From assembly GCF_003382285.1 (NCBI RefSeq), contig NZ_QTJR01000003.1, positions 124,001 to 188,000 on the forward strand: a DNA stretch of 64,000 nt, read 5' to 3'. Below the pieces are notes generated by a model. It saw nothing but the letters and a program-made list of their open reading frames with translations, searched no databases and was not told the DNA's origin. This document shows positions 1 to 7,284 of this stretch, one piece after another; positions within the stretch are counted from its first letter, which is position 1, and each line of letters opens with the position of its first letter. The translations under genes and the position numbers were made by a program. The DNA comes from Lysobacter soli (GTDB taxonomy: Bacteria > Pseudomonadota > Gammaproteobacteria > Xanthomonadales > Xanthomonadaceae).

Positions 1-301
1 GCGCGATCTCGTCGGTCGCGGCGTGGCGATCGAAAAGCTCGCGCTCGTGCAGGCGTGGCGCGAAGCCGGCGCGCTATTCAGCGAACGCGAACGCGCCGCG
101 CTGGCGTGGGCCGAAAGCGTCACGCGCGTCGCGCAGACTGGCGTGCCCGATGACGACTACCAAGCTGCGCTGGCGGTATTCGGCGAGAAGGACGTCGTCG
201 ACCTGACCATCGCCATCGGGCTGATGAACACGTACAACCGCCTGGCGATCAGCTTCCGCAGGACGCCGCAGGCGGTGGCAGGCGTACACGGCGATACATG
301 A
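1..301 (+). CDS. Carboxymuconolactone decarboxylase family protein, 3' part
   Basis: The reading frame is open from the first bases of the window, so this is the C-terminal about 100 residues of a longer protein. The pattern WREA...FSERERAALAWAE, then NTYNRLAISFRRTP near the end, matches the C-terminal half of AhpD-like carboxymuconolactone decarboxylase proteins (peroxidase or decarboxylase fold). The CxxC active site of this family would lie upstream, outside the window, so catalytic competence cannot be judged. A GTG at 23 is an internal Val rather than the start. Confidence 0.8.
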   Translation, partial: RDLVGRGVAIEKLALVQAWREAGALFSERERAALAWAESVTRVAQTGVPDDDYQAALAVFGEKDVVDLTIAIGLMNTYNRLAISFRRTPQAVAGVHGDT

Positions 302-409
302 ACAGGCCGGCGGCGACATATCGTCGATACGTGGCAGGCGCCCAATGCGATGGCGGACGCGATGCAGCACCAGCGGACCGCGCTCCACCGACCTGACCGG
401 ATTGCCGCC

Positions 410-1342
410 ATGAACTTCGCCCACCTCCTGCTCGCGACCGCCATCGGCAGCACGCCCGTCGCCGGCGCCAACGAGAAGCCGACGTCGGCCGAAACCGGCT
501 TCGTTCGTCTCGATGACGACATCACCCTTCGCCAGCTCGTCGTCCGCAATGCGAATCCGCAGGGCACCGTCCTGTTCCTGCATGGCTTCCCGGAATCGAG
601 CCTCGCCTTCAAGGACATCGCCATCGCGCTGGGCGACGATTACGAAGTGCATGCGTTCGACTGGCCGGGCTACGGACAGTCATCGCGCCCCTCGCCCGAC
701 CGCTTCGCCTATGCGCCCGCCGATTACGCCCGCGTGCTGAAGGCCTACATCGCCCATGAGCGCATCGACACCTCGAAGCTGACGATCTACGCGACCGACA
801 TCGGCGCCCTGCCCGCTCTGCTGCTCGCATTGGACGAACCGCACATCGCGCGGCGCATCATCGTCGGCGATTTCGCACCGTTCGACCGGCCGCAGCTGAT
901 GCACGAAAACCTGCGCAACCTGAAGTCCCCGGGCAGCGCCGAGCCCACGCGTGCGGCGATGAACGCCAACCACGCCGACATCATCGCGAACGTCCACCGC
1001 CGCGACCTTCCGCCGGAATCGCAGTACGACCTTGCGCCGGAATTCCAGGCCGACATCGCGACCAACTGGAAGCGCGACGGCATGACGACCGTCGACGCGT
1101 TCGCGCACTACTACGCCCGCTTCACCCGCGACCAGCGGTACTTCGAAGCGAACGTTGCGAAACTGCAGACGCCGGTTCGCGTGGTGTGGGGCGAGCGCGA
1201 TATCTACATCCGGCCGGACATGGGCCTGGAGTTCGCGGCGAAGGCGCGGCTGCAGATCGACGTGCTGCCCGGCATCGGCCATTTCCCGCATCTGCAGGAT
1301 CCGGCCCGCACGGCACTGGAAGTGCGTGCATCGTTCCGCTGA
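410..1342 (+). CDS. Secreted alpha/beta hydrolase with Asp nucleophile (epoxide hydrolase/dehalogenase-like)
   Basis: 310 residues from the ATG at 410, chosen because it begins a clean signal peptide (MNFAHLLLATAIG...VAGA); an in-frame ATG at 350 would only add 20 charged residues in front of it. HGFPES is the oxyanion-hole segment. The nucleophile elbow reads ATDIGA, which puts Asp130 where lipases and esterases have Ser. Asp264 in GERD and His291 in GIGHFPHLQ complete a triad. An Asp nucleophile is typical of epoxide hydrolases and haloalkane dehalogenases, so those activities are more likely than esterase. The substrate is unknown. A periplasmic or exported location is inferred from the signal peptide. 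Confidence 0.8.
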   Translation: MNFAHLLLATAIGSTPVAGANEKPTSAETGFVRLDDDITLRQLVVRNANPQGTVLFLHGFPESSLAFKDIAIALGDDYEVHAFDWPGYGQSSRPSPDRFAYAPADYARVLKAYIAHERIDTSKLTIYATDIGALPALLLALDEPHIARRIIVGDFAPFDRPQLMHENLRNLKSPGSAEPTRAAMNANHADIIANVHRRDLPPESQYDLAPEFQADIATNWKRDGMTTVDAFAHYYARFTRDQRYFEANVAKLQTPVRVVWGERDIYIRPDMGLEFAAKARLQIDVLPGIGHFPHLQDPARTALEVRASFR

Positions 1343-1440
1343 CTTCGGCCATCGGGAAGAAGCCGTCGCCGTTGTAGAGGCTGATGGACGAGAACGCGTC
1401 GACCGGCACTTCGACGCTGCGCGATGGCGAATGGACGATC
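1343..1440 (-). pseudogene. Fossil of a DUF1214-domain protein
   Basis: Read on the minus strand, this gap between two hydrolase genes encodes VPVDAFSSISLYNGDGFF, which closely resembles the conserved core of DUF1214 in DUF1254/DUF1214 proteins (from memory: VPVDgFWSiSvYN.dGyF). Similarity stops within about 35 codons on both sides, and there is no start codon or full domain. It is best read as a relic of a lost gene. The family match is from memory and was not searched. Confidence 0.5.
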
Positions 1441-1446
1441 GGCTTG

Positions 1447-2112
1447 CTACCGACGCAGCCAGTCCAGCAACGTTTCGGCCAGCTGCCGCGGGGCTTCGAG
1501 CGGGATCAGATGCCCCGTGCCCTCGATGATCCTAAGTTCCGCACCGTGTATCGCATCGACGAGTTCGCGCGACTCGTCGATGGAGCGGAGCTGGTCATCG
1601 CGCGCGGCGATGACCAACGTGGGACACGAGATTCCTTCGAGCGGAACGTCGGTTCGATCCAGCGCCGATTGCCAATCGAACGCGTCCGCACCCAGGCGGA
1701 TGCTCATCGCGCGTACGCGTTCGATGAGCGCCTCATCGTCCGCATCGCTGGGGCCCAGCGATCGCTGGATCGCACGACGGCTGAGTCCCGCGAACGTGGC
1801 ACGTCCCGTCGAACCCGAAAGCGGCGCGGCCGCACGCTCGCCTCGCGCGGATGTCGCGACAAGCACCAGCGCTTCGACCAGTTGCGGATGCGTCGCCGCG
1901 AGCGCACGCGCGACGTAGCCTCCCATCGAGAATCCGAGCAGTACAGTCGGCCCGGCAAGTTGCGCCGCCACGGCGTCCGCGACGTCCCGCACCGTGCGAC
2001 CGCGCGGCAGCGCGATGCGCTGCACGCGCCAGTCGCCTGGCAGATGCGGAACGAAGTCGTCCCACAGCGCGTCGTCGAGCATGAACCCGGGCAGCAGGGC
2101 GATGGTTTTCAT
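1447..2112 (-). CDS. Alpha/beta hydrolase (Ser nucleophile)
   Basis: 221 residues from the ATG at 2112. A GTG-started extension of six residues is possible. The elbow GFSMGG gives Ser62 as nucleophile, with Asp172 or Asp173 in AARDDQ and His201 in GTGHLIPLE, a complete catalytic triad. LLPGFMLDDALWDD near the N-terminus is the usual oxyanion region of small cytoplasmic hydrolases of the MhpC/BioH type. There is no signal peptide. It is the last gene of a loose minus-strand run. The substrate cannot be inferred. Confidence 0.85.
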   Translation of the reverse strand: MKTIALLPGFMLDDALWDDFVPHLPGDWRVQRIALPRGRTVRDVADAVAAQLAGPTVLLGFSMGGYVARALAATHPQLVEALVLVATSARGERAAAPLSGSTGRATFAGLSRRAIQRSLGPSDADDEALIERVRAMSIRLGADAFDWQSALDRTDVPLEGISCPTLVIAARDDQLRSIDESRELVDAIHGAELRIIEGTGHLIPLEAPRQLAETLLDWLRR

Positions 2113-2164
2113 CGGCGCGCCACGGCGCACTCAGCGTCGATCTATCGACGCCGTTGTGCCGCGC

Positions 2165-2329
2165 TCAACGCTCCCCGGAAGGCGGAGCGCGATCGTCGTC
2201 GTTGTCGCTGCGGGTAGCGGGTTTGTTCGCCTCGCGCGCGGCGGCCTTCTTGGCGGCCTTCTCGTCCTGCTGCTTCTTCTTGGCGATTTCGCGCTGGCGC
2301 TTTTCGAATGAGTAGTTGGGCTTGGGCAA
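2165..2329 (-). CDS. Small Lys-rich conserved hypothetical protein
   Basis: 54 residues starting LPKPNYSFEKRQREIAKKK, with a highly charged Lys/Ala-rich helix and an acidic Asp run near the C-terminus. I prefer the TTG at 2329, which has a GAGAAG ribosome-binding site about 8 nt upstream; an ATG at 2386 in frame would add 19 residues of non-typical composition. The N-terminal motif is familiar from small uncharacterised proteobacterial proteins. Function is unknown. Confidence 0.55.
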   Translation of the reverse strand: MPKPNYSFEKRQREIAKKKQQDEKAAKKAAAREANKPATRSDNDDDRAPPSGER

Positions 2330-2398
2330 GTGGGCTTCTCGCTTTGTGGTTGGTGGAGTCGACGACCATGCCGTGGTCGTGGGCAATCTGATTGTGGC

Positions 2399-2644
2399 TC
2401 AGCGGGCCTTCGGGCGCGCGGGAACGGTCTTCTTCGCCGCTGCCCCGTTCGTCGAGGCCAAGGCGTCCTTCTCGGGTTTGCGACGCAGCGGCGTGACACC
2501 CAGGACTTCCACCTGACCGCCGGCCTTGCTGAAGGCGTCCATGTCGGCGGCGATTCGTTCGTGCGTCACTTCCTTGTCGGGCGACGGCTTGCCGAACGGG
2601 GATGTGGTGTATCCGTTCGCCCCGGTCGGGCGATAGCTGGACAT
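2399..2644 (-). CDS. Conserved hypothetical protein
   Basis: 81 residues from the ATG at 2644, which has an excellent GGAGG Shine-Dalgarno sequence 6 nt upstream. The sequence MSSYRPTGANGYTTSPFGKP is followed by a helix (DMDAFSKAGGQVEVLGVTPL) and a basic Ala/Lys tail. There are no transmembrane segments or cysteines. It lies 26 bp downstream of the cysteine-cluster gene and may be cotranscribed. I do not recognise a function. Confidence 0.65.
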   Translation of the reverse strand: MSSYRPTGANGYTTSPFGKPSPDKEVTHERIAADMDAFSKAGGQVEVLGVTPLRRKPEKDALASTNGAAAKKTVPARPKAR

Positions 2645-2670
2645 GGGTGTGCCTCCGGTGGGTGTGTTGA

Positions 2671-3015
2671 TCATTGAAGGACGAGCTCGATCGCGCGCGC
2701 ATGGTCGCGTGCGTAGTCTTCGCGGATCGCGTCGCAATACGGGCCGCCCATCGCGAAACGGCGGCAGACGTCGGGCCGGCTGTCGTAGATCCCGCAGTTC
2801 ATGCGCGAGCCGTCTACCGCCACGCACCAGCCATCCTCGTCCTTCGCCATGACCCGCAGCCCGCCGGGGAGCTCGGTCGTCAGGTGGGACGGAATGTGGT
2901 CTTCGGGCTGCACCACCACCGTCAGCCGGCAACAAACGGCATCGCACCGCGCGCAGTCGGCCGCCGCTAGGACAGGCGCTGGCTGCTTGGCGGGGCTTCG
3001 TTGTCGATCCGGCAT
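2671..3015 (-). CDS. YkgJ-family cysteine cluster protein
   Basis: 114 residues. Cys21, Cys24, Cys28 and Cys29 (CARCDAVCC) with later cysteines in GWC, MNCGIYDSRPDVC and PYC form the eight-cysteine pattern of the YkgJ/CxxCxxCC family (Pfam UPF0153), believed to bind zinc or an Fe-S cluster. These proteins are small and cytoplasmic with no established reaction. It is the first gene of the minus-strand run ending with the hydrolase at 1447. Confidence 0.85.
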   Translation of the reverse strand: MPDRQRSPAKQPAPVLAAADCARCDAVCCRLTVVVQPEDHIPSHLTTELPGGLRVMAKDEDGWCVAVDGSRMNCGIYDSRPDVCRRFAMGGPYCDAIREDYARDHARAIELVLQ

Positions 3016-3369
3016 CTGGGGTGTGGCTCCTGGAGACGAGGCGCCCGTACGGGCCGTGGGAAAGACGCACAGGCAGTCAGGCCCGTGGAGAGGCGACGGC
3101 GGCGTTGGAGCGGGCGCTCCTTACTTGTGCCACCTGGAGCGGGAAGTCGCCGTGAATGCAGCCTTCACTGCGCCTGGCGGCGCGGAAAGGCTTGGCGGTG
3201 CGGTTGCGGGAATCGGCGCGTCGCGCCGGAGAGCGCCAGACGGACTGGCCGAGGTGCAGTGTAGCTCGGATGGGCTTGCGTGTGAGCGAGCCTCTGCGAT
3301 GCGCTCAGCATGGGTGTGCTCTACGTGAGCTGACCTACGGTCAATCTGCTGCGTCACGCGCTCCATTAG
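3016..3369. other. Intergenic region without recognisable gene
   Basis: About 350 bp between the start of the cysteine-cluster gene (minus strand) and the arsR promoter (plus strand). Reading frames here are short and their translations resemble no family I know. It must contain the promoter of the leftward genes. Confidence 0.5.
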
Positions 3370-3411
3370 TTGACACGTTTCGATATTTCCATAAACATGG
3401 AATTATGGAAA
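3370..3411 (+). promoter_or_regulatory. arsR promoter with operator overlapping the start codon
   Basis: A consensus -35 box TTGACA lies at 3370-3375, followed 16 nt later by a weak -10 (TAAACA, 3392-3397). A perfect 9-bp inverted repeat, TTTCCATAA (3386-3394) and TTATGGAAA (3403-3411), covers the -10 and the arsR ATG at 3405, as expected for an ArsR operator that blocks RNA polymerase. If the -10 assignment is right, transcription starts at or beside the ATG. Confidence 0.65.
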
Positions 3412-3746
3412 CCGACACTGCACTCAAGAGCCTCGCCGCGCTCAGCCACGACGCGCGCTTGGCAGCGTTTCGCGAACTCGTCCAGGCCGGGCCCGATGGG
3501 TTGTCGGTCGGCGAGTTGCGCGACCGCCTCGACCTTCCCGCCGCGACGCTCACCGCGCAGCTCAACATCCTGCGCAACGCGGCGCTGGTGCACGACCAGC
3601 GCGAGGGGCGCGTCATCCGCGTGCGGGCCAACTACCTGCAGATGAACCGCCTGATTGCCTACCTCACCGAAAACTGCTGCAGCGGCCAGTCCGCCTGCGA
3701 GCCCGCCAGCGGCTGCACGCCGCGCAAGAAAGGAGCCTCGAAGTGA
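3405..3746 (+). CDS. arsR: ArsR-family arsenic-responsive repressor
   Basis: 113 residues, with a winged helix-turn-helix at about 10-80 (LSVGELRDRLDLPAATLTAQLNIL). Cys91, Cys92 and Cys98 (CCSGQSAC) have the CC-x5-C spacing of the C-terminal trivalent-arsenic site described for Acidithiobacillus ferrooxidans ArsR, rather than the CVC site in the DNA-binding helix of plasmid R773 ArsR. Expected role: autorepression of the downstream operon, released by As(III). The start is the ATG at 3405, which lies inside the operator; there is no good Shine-Dalgarno sequence, so translation may be leaderless. Confidence 0.9.
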   Translation: METDTALKSLAALSHDARLAAFRELVQAGPDGLSVGELRDRLDLPAATLTAQLNILRNAALVHDQREGRVIRVRANYLQMNRLIAYLTENCCSGQSACEPASGCTPRKKGASK

Positions 3747-4207
3747 ACCGCTTCCACGTACACCTCAACGTGTCGAACCTCGACGACAGCATCCGTTTCT
3801 ACTCGCAGCTTTTCGCTCGCGCGCCGGCGGTGGTCAAGGGCGATTACGCCAAGTGGATGCTCGAAGATCCGCGCGTGAACTTCGCGATTTCCACCACGGG
3901 GCGGGCGCCCGGCATCGATCACCTGGGCATCCAGGTCGATAGCGGCGATGAACTCGTCGCGCTCGGCCGTCGCCTCGACGCGGCCGGCAGCACCGTCGTT
4001 CCCGAACCCGACGCCACGTGCTGCTACGCGCGCTCCGACAAGATGTGGACCGAAGACCCGCAAGGCACGCGTTGGGAAACCTTCCACACCTTCGGCGACG
4101 CGGTCACCTACTACGCCGCCGACGATGCGTGCTCGACCGACGCCGCATGCCGCCCCGCGCCCGCTGCCGTGCAGAGCCGCTGCGCGCCCGCGTCCGGCTG
4201 CTGCTGA
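3743..4207 (+). CDS. arsI: ArsI-type C-As lyase (CadI/ArsI family dioxygenase)
   Basis: 154-residue vicinal-oxygen-chelate protein starting at a GTG that overlaps the arsR stop by 4 bp, with AGGAG 7 nt upstream. His5, His60 and Glu112 are candidate Fe(II) ligands, and Cys93-Cys94 (ATCCYARSDKMW) is the paired-cysteine trivalent organoarsenical site of ArsI. Known ArsI enzymes demethylate methylarsenite to arsenite using oxygen. The C-terminal tail has five more cysteines (CSTDAAC...C...CC), perhaps extra metal binding. The alternative CadI label in databases is a family synonym; the arsenic context favours ArsI. Confidence 0.88.
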   Translation: MNRFHVHLNVSNLDDSIRFYSQLFARAPAVVKGDYAKWMLEDPRVNFAISTTGRAPGIDHLGIQVDSGDELVALGRRLDAAGSTVVPEPDATCCYARSDKMWTEDPQGTRWETFHTFGDAVTYYAADDACSTDAACRPAPAAVQSRCAPASGCC

Positions 4208-4214
4208 GACCGAC

Positions 4215-5036
4215 ATGGAACTGCGCCTCCACCGTCCCGACGATCACGACGCGATCCGTTCTCTGCTCGCCCATGCCGGGCTTCCCGTCGACGACCTCGA
4301 TCACGCCAACGTGCAGTTCATCGTCGCCATCGACGAGGGCGTGATCGTAGGCGTCGTCGGCATAGAGTCGTTCGAACGCGCCGGCCTGCTGCGTTCGCTC
4401 GCCGTTCGCCCCGGCCTGCGTGAAAGCGGCATCGGCGGCCGGCTCGTCGATGCGCTCGAAGCGTTCGCCCGCGAGCGCGGCATCGATCGACTGCTTCTGC
4501 TCACGCAAACGGCCGCGCCGTTCTTCGGCAAGCGCGGCTATCGCGTCATCGATCGCAACGACGCGCCGGACGACGTGCGTGCAAGCGCGCAGTTCCGTTC
4601 GCTCTGCCCGCAATCCGCCACCTGCATGGCCAAACCGCTGGATCAGGGGAAGAGGAAGCGCGTCCTGTTCGTCTGCGTGGAAAACGCCAATCGCAGCCAG
4701 ATGGCCGAAGCCTTCGCGCGCATCCATGGCGGCTACCAGGTCGAGGCCTTCAGTGCCGGGTCGCGACCTTCGGGGCTGATCAACCCGAAGGCCGTGCGCT
4801 TCATGTCCGAACTCGGTTATGACCTCACCGCGCACGCGTCGAAATCGCTCGACGAAATCGCCGGCGAATTCGATGCGGTCATCACCATGGGCTGCGGCGA
4901 CGACTGCCCGTGGGTGCCGGCCAAACGGCGTGAGGACTGGACCCTGCCCGATCCGAAGCACATGGACGACGACGGCTATCGGGCGGTGCGCGACGAGATC
5001 TCCGCGCGCGTGCGGGCGCTGCTGGCTGCGTTGTGA
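4215..5036 (+). CDS. ArsN2 acetyltransferase fused to ArsC arsenate reductase
   Basis: 273 residues in one uninterrupted frame. Residues 1-140 are a GNAT acetyltransferase of the ArsN2 type (SLAVRPGLRESGIGGRLVDAL is the acetyl-CoA loop; FRSLCPQSATCM is the usual ArsN2 ending). Residues 147-273 are a thioredoxin-coupled low-molecular-weight-phosphatase-fold arsenate reductase: Cys154 in the CVENANRS loop, then Cys227 and Cys231 (MGCGDDCP) as the shuttle pair, and DPKHM near the end. ArsC reduces As(V) to As(III). ArsN2 presumably acetylates an arsenical, but its substrate is not established. ArsN fusions to other Ars proteins have been reported, so the fusion is uncommon rather than new. Confidence 0.88.
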   Translation: MELRLHRPDDHDAIRSLLAHAGLPVDDLDHANVQFIVAIDEGVIVGVVGIESFERAGLLRSLAVRPGLRESGIGGRLVDALEAFARERGIDRLLLLTQTAAPFFGKRGYRVIDRNDAPDDVRASAQFRSLCPQSATCMAKPLDQGKRKRVLFVCVENANRSQMAEAFARIHGGYQVEAFSAGSRPSGLINPKAVRFMSELGYDLTAHASKSLDEIAGEFDAVITMGCGDDCPWVPAKRREDWTLPDPKHMDDDGYRAVRDEISARVRALLAAL

Positions 5037-5695
5037 TGCCGCTGTCGCGTCGCCTGACGGCCGAGTTCATCGGCACCGCGCTGCTGCTCGCCGCGATCGT
5101 CGGCTCCGGCATCATGGGCGAAGCGCTGTCGCGCGGGAACGCCGCCGTCGCGCTGCTGGCGAACGCAGCGGCCACGGCGGGCGCGCTGTACGCGCTCATC
5201 GTGATCCTGGCGCCGATTTCCGGCGCGCACTTCAACCCGGCGGTGACGGTCGTCGCGCATCTGCACGGCGACCTGAGCCGCCGCGATGCCGTCGCGTACA
5301 TCGTCGTGCAGACCGTCACCGCCATCGCAGGCGTGCTGCTCGCACATGCCATGTTCGATCTGCCGCTGCTGCAGGCCGGCACGCAGGTCCGCACCGGCGC
5401 GTCGCAGTGGCTCAGCGAAGCGGTGGCGACGTTCGGATTGATCCTGACCATCGTGCTCGGCGTGCGTCATCGCCCCGTGGCAGTACCGGCACTCGTGGCC
5501 AGTCACATCTTCGCCGCGTACTGGTTCACCGCCAGCACGTCTTTCGCCAATCCCGCCGTTACGCTGGCACGTGCGCTCACGACGACGTTCGCGGGCATCC
5601 GGCCCGAAGACGTTCCCGCCTTCGTCGCGGCGCAGGCGGCCGGGACGTTCGTTGCGATCAAGGCCGTCGGGTTTCTGCGGCCGGCGCACGCTTAA
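5036..5695 (+). CDS. aqpS: Aquaporin-family arsenite channel (AqpS-like)
   Basis: 219-residue MIP-family channel with six hydrophobic segments and both NPA motifs (Asn67-Pro-Ala in SGAHFNPAVT, Asn172-Pro-Ala in SFANPAVTLAR). The ATG at 5036 overlaps the arsC stop (TGATG); a GTG at 5033 is an alternative. AqpS of Sinorhizobium meliloti lets As(III) made by ArsC flow out down its gradient. As the terminal gene of this ars operon, with no Acr3 or ArsB present, it is the only visible exit route for arsenite. Confidence 0.88.
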   Translation: MPLSRRLTAEFIGTALLLAAIVGSGIMGEALSRGNAAVALLANAAATAGALYALIVILAPISGAHFNPAVTVVAHLHGDLSRRDAVAYIVVQTVTAIAGVLLAHAMFDLPLLQAGTQVRTGASQWLSEAVATFGLILTIVLGVRHRPVAVPALVASHIFAAYWFTASTSFANPAVTLARALTTTFAGIRPEDVPAFVAAQAAGTFVAIKAVGFLRPAHA

Positions 5696-5816
5696 CCCGT
5701 GCGCCGTAGACGTGGGTGTTCTCGACGTGTTCGGACGGGACGTCCGGTGCGACACGTGTCGCACGTCCACTCGTTGGTCGCGGCCGCTGCGCATGCGTTA
5801 CGAGTGGCAAAGCGCG

Positions 5817-6026
5817 GCGCTTGAGAGATTTCGCTCGGCTGGCCGAGCTTAGAACTTGGCGCGTCGAGCTATTTGCTCGGAGGGTCGAGTTCCGAGCTCG
5901 GTGCGTCGAGCTTTTTGCTCGGAAGGCCGAGCTCCGAGCCCGGTGCGTCGAGCTTTTTGCCTCGCGATCCGAGCTCCGAGCTCGGCGTGTCGAGCTTTTA
6001 GCCCGGATGCCCGAGCCATGTGCTCG
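5817..6026. repeat. Five tandem copies of a 42-bp repeat
   Basis: Units start at 5817, 5859, 5901, 5943 and 5985. The middle three are most alike (consensus begins GTGCGTCGAGCTTTTTGCTC and ends CCGAGCTCCGAGCTCG); the outer copies have diverged, as in an ageing minisatellite. Each unit contains short GAGCTC-type palindromes. The period is a multiple of three, and one plus-strand frame reads as a 14-residue repeat (VELFARKAELRARC), but that frame then runs antisense through a real gene, so coding is unlikely. The flanking 5696-5816 shows nothing recognisable. Confidence 0.9.
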
Positions 6027-6072
6027 ACACGCGCCTCGCCTGCCCGCCTCGCGCTCGCGCTCGCGACCGCGC

Positions 6073-6708
6073 CTACCGGTTGAGGCTCATCCGCGCGCCG
6101 TCGGACTCACGCTTGCCGGACCAGCGGCCATCGCCGGCGGGCCAGAAGCGGCCGATGATGCGGTTATTGGTGTCGGTCAGCTGCAGCTGGTTGCCGGACA
6201 CGGTCCAGCGGTTCACGTCGAAGAAGCCGTCCGGACACCCCGCCGGGGTGTAGGCACGATGGCCGCCGAACCATTCGTCGGCTTTCAGTTCGATCGTGCA
6301 GTTGTCGCCGCCGTCCTGGGCCAGCGACCAGCGACCGACGATGGCCTCGTTCGGCGGCGCGGTGTTGTTCCAGCCACCGCCGGTGCCCATGCTGATGCCG
6401 CCCCAGCTGTCGTGGCTGCGGCGTTCGCTGTGCGAATGGCCGCTGCTGGACGTTGTGGTTTCCACGCTGCCGGCGTTTGTCCACGAATCGCTGCGCGTGC
6501 CGCTGGTGTCGGTGGACGTGCCCGAGCCGGTGATCGACTGCTCCGAGTGCTGGAACTGCTCGGTGATGCTCTGTTCGGCCGCGCGGATGTCGGCGCCCGG
6601 GTCGGGCATCGCGGTGGGATCGTCCTGCGCGGCGGCAGAACCGGCGGCGGCAAACAACACGACCGCAACGGAGATGCGCTGGATCAGGGGGAACGCGACG
6701 GTGCGCAT
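6073..6708 (-). CDS. Secreted AprI/Inh-family protease inhibitor-like protein
   Basis: 211 residues with a signal peptide (cleavage after about residue 27, ...GSAAA/Q). A Ser/Thr-rich linker (about 40-115) leads to a C-terminal domain (118-211) with VGRWSLAQDGGDNCTIEL, a second Cys in GCPDGFFDVNRWTVSG, and a terminal KRESDGARMSLNR. This matches the alkaline-protease-inhibitor/Omp19 family, an eight-stranded barrel with one disulfide (Cys137-Cys158). Characterised members inhibit secreted serralysin-type metalloproteases in the periplasm. No protease or type I secretion gene is next to it, so the partner is unknown. Confidence 0.75.
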   Translation of the reverse strand: MRTVAFPLIQRISVAVVLFAAAGSAAAQDDPTAMPDPGADIRAAEQSITEQFQHSEQSITGSGTSTDTSGTRSDSWTNAGSVETTTSSSGHSHSERRSHDSWGGISMGTGGGWNNTAPPNEAIVGRWSLAQDGGDNCTIELKADEWFGGHRAYTPAGCPDGFFDVNRWTVSGNQLQLTDTNNRIIGRFWPAGDGRWSGKRESDGARMSLNR

Positions 6709-7284
6709 GGGCGGACTCCAGCCAGAAAGCGTGGGCCTACGACGGTCGCGCGAAGGGTGCGGCAGGCGGACTCAGCCGGGTGTGAAGAGCTGATGCCGGT
6801 GCCAACGCCAGTTCCGGTGTCGGTGTCGGAGCCAGGCCGGTGCAGATGCCGTGGCCCCGCGCCGTTGCTCTTGCTCGTCATTCCCGCGAAGGCGGGAATC
6901 CATGGACTTTCCACGCTCTCCCTGTGGCGCGAAAGACCAAAGAAGTCACTGCCAACCTTCCGATCGCATCGGTGGCGATCGGCGCGTCGCGCACAACACG
7001 CAAACGCCGCGTCAGCACCATCCATGCGCGACACACATGCGACAAAGGCTGAGAAACGAACGTCTCACTTTGCACCAATGCAGCGTTGACCGGCGTTGCA
7101 TGCATGCGCACGCTGGCATTGCACCGGCGAACTCCGGTGTCGGGATTGGCGTCCCGAACAACGAGGCGTGCAGCAGCCTTTGATGCGAGGTCTGCACGAG
7201 TTGACGCATCAGCCGCAAGGCATTCGTCCGTCCCTCGTTTGGCGTCGCGGTGACGGAATTCCCATCCAACGAGAATTCCAATTC
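6709..7284. other. Intergenic region with one REP element
   Basis: About 575 bp with no convincing gene. It holds the promoter side of the inhibitor gene, an imperfect GGTGTC-type microsatellite near 6795-6830, and a REP-like palindrome at 6876-6906. The remainder shows nothing I can name. Confidence 0.5.
6876..6906. repeat. REP-like palindrome (CGTCATTCCCGCGAAGGCGGGAAT type)
   Basis: CGTCATTCCCGCGAAGGCGG begins a short hairpin, CCCGC-GAAG-GCGGG. The same unit recurs at 20679-20783 (pair), 29943-30045 (pair) and in variant form at 37155-37183 and 45049-45078. It is typical of REP sequences mobilised by RAYT proteins, though no RAYT gene lies in the window. Confidence 0.85.

Noticed and set aside
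5817-6026. CRISPR array
   Set aside because: The 42-bp units are contiguous with no unique spacers, and there are no cas genes.
5716-7089. Open frame containing the 14-residue repeats
   Set aside because: After the repeats it runs antisense through the inhibitor gene, and it has no ribosome-binding site; the repeats are better read as non-coding.
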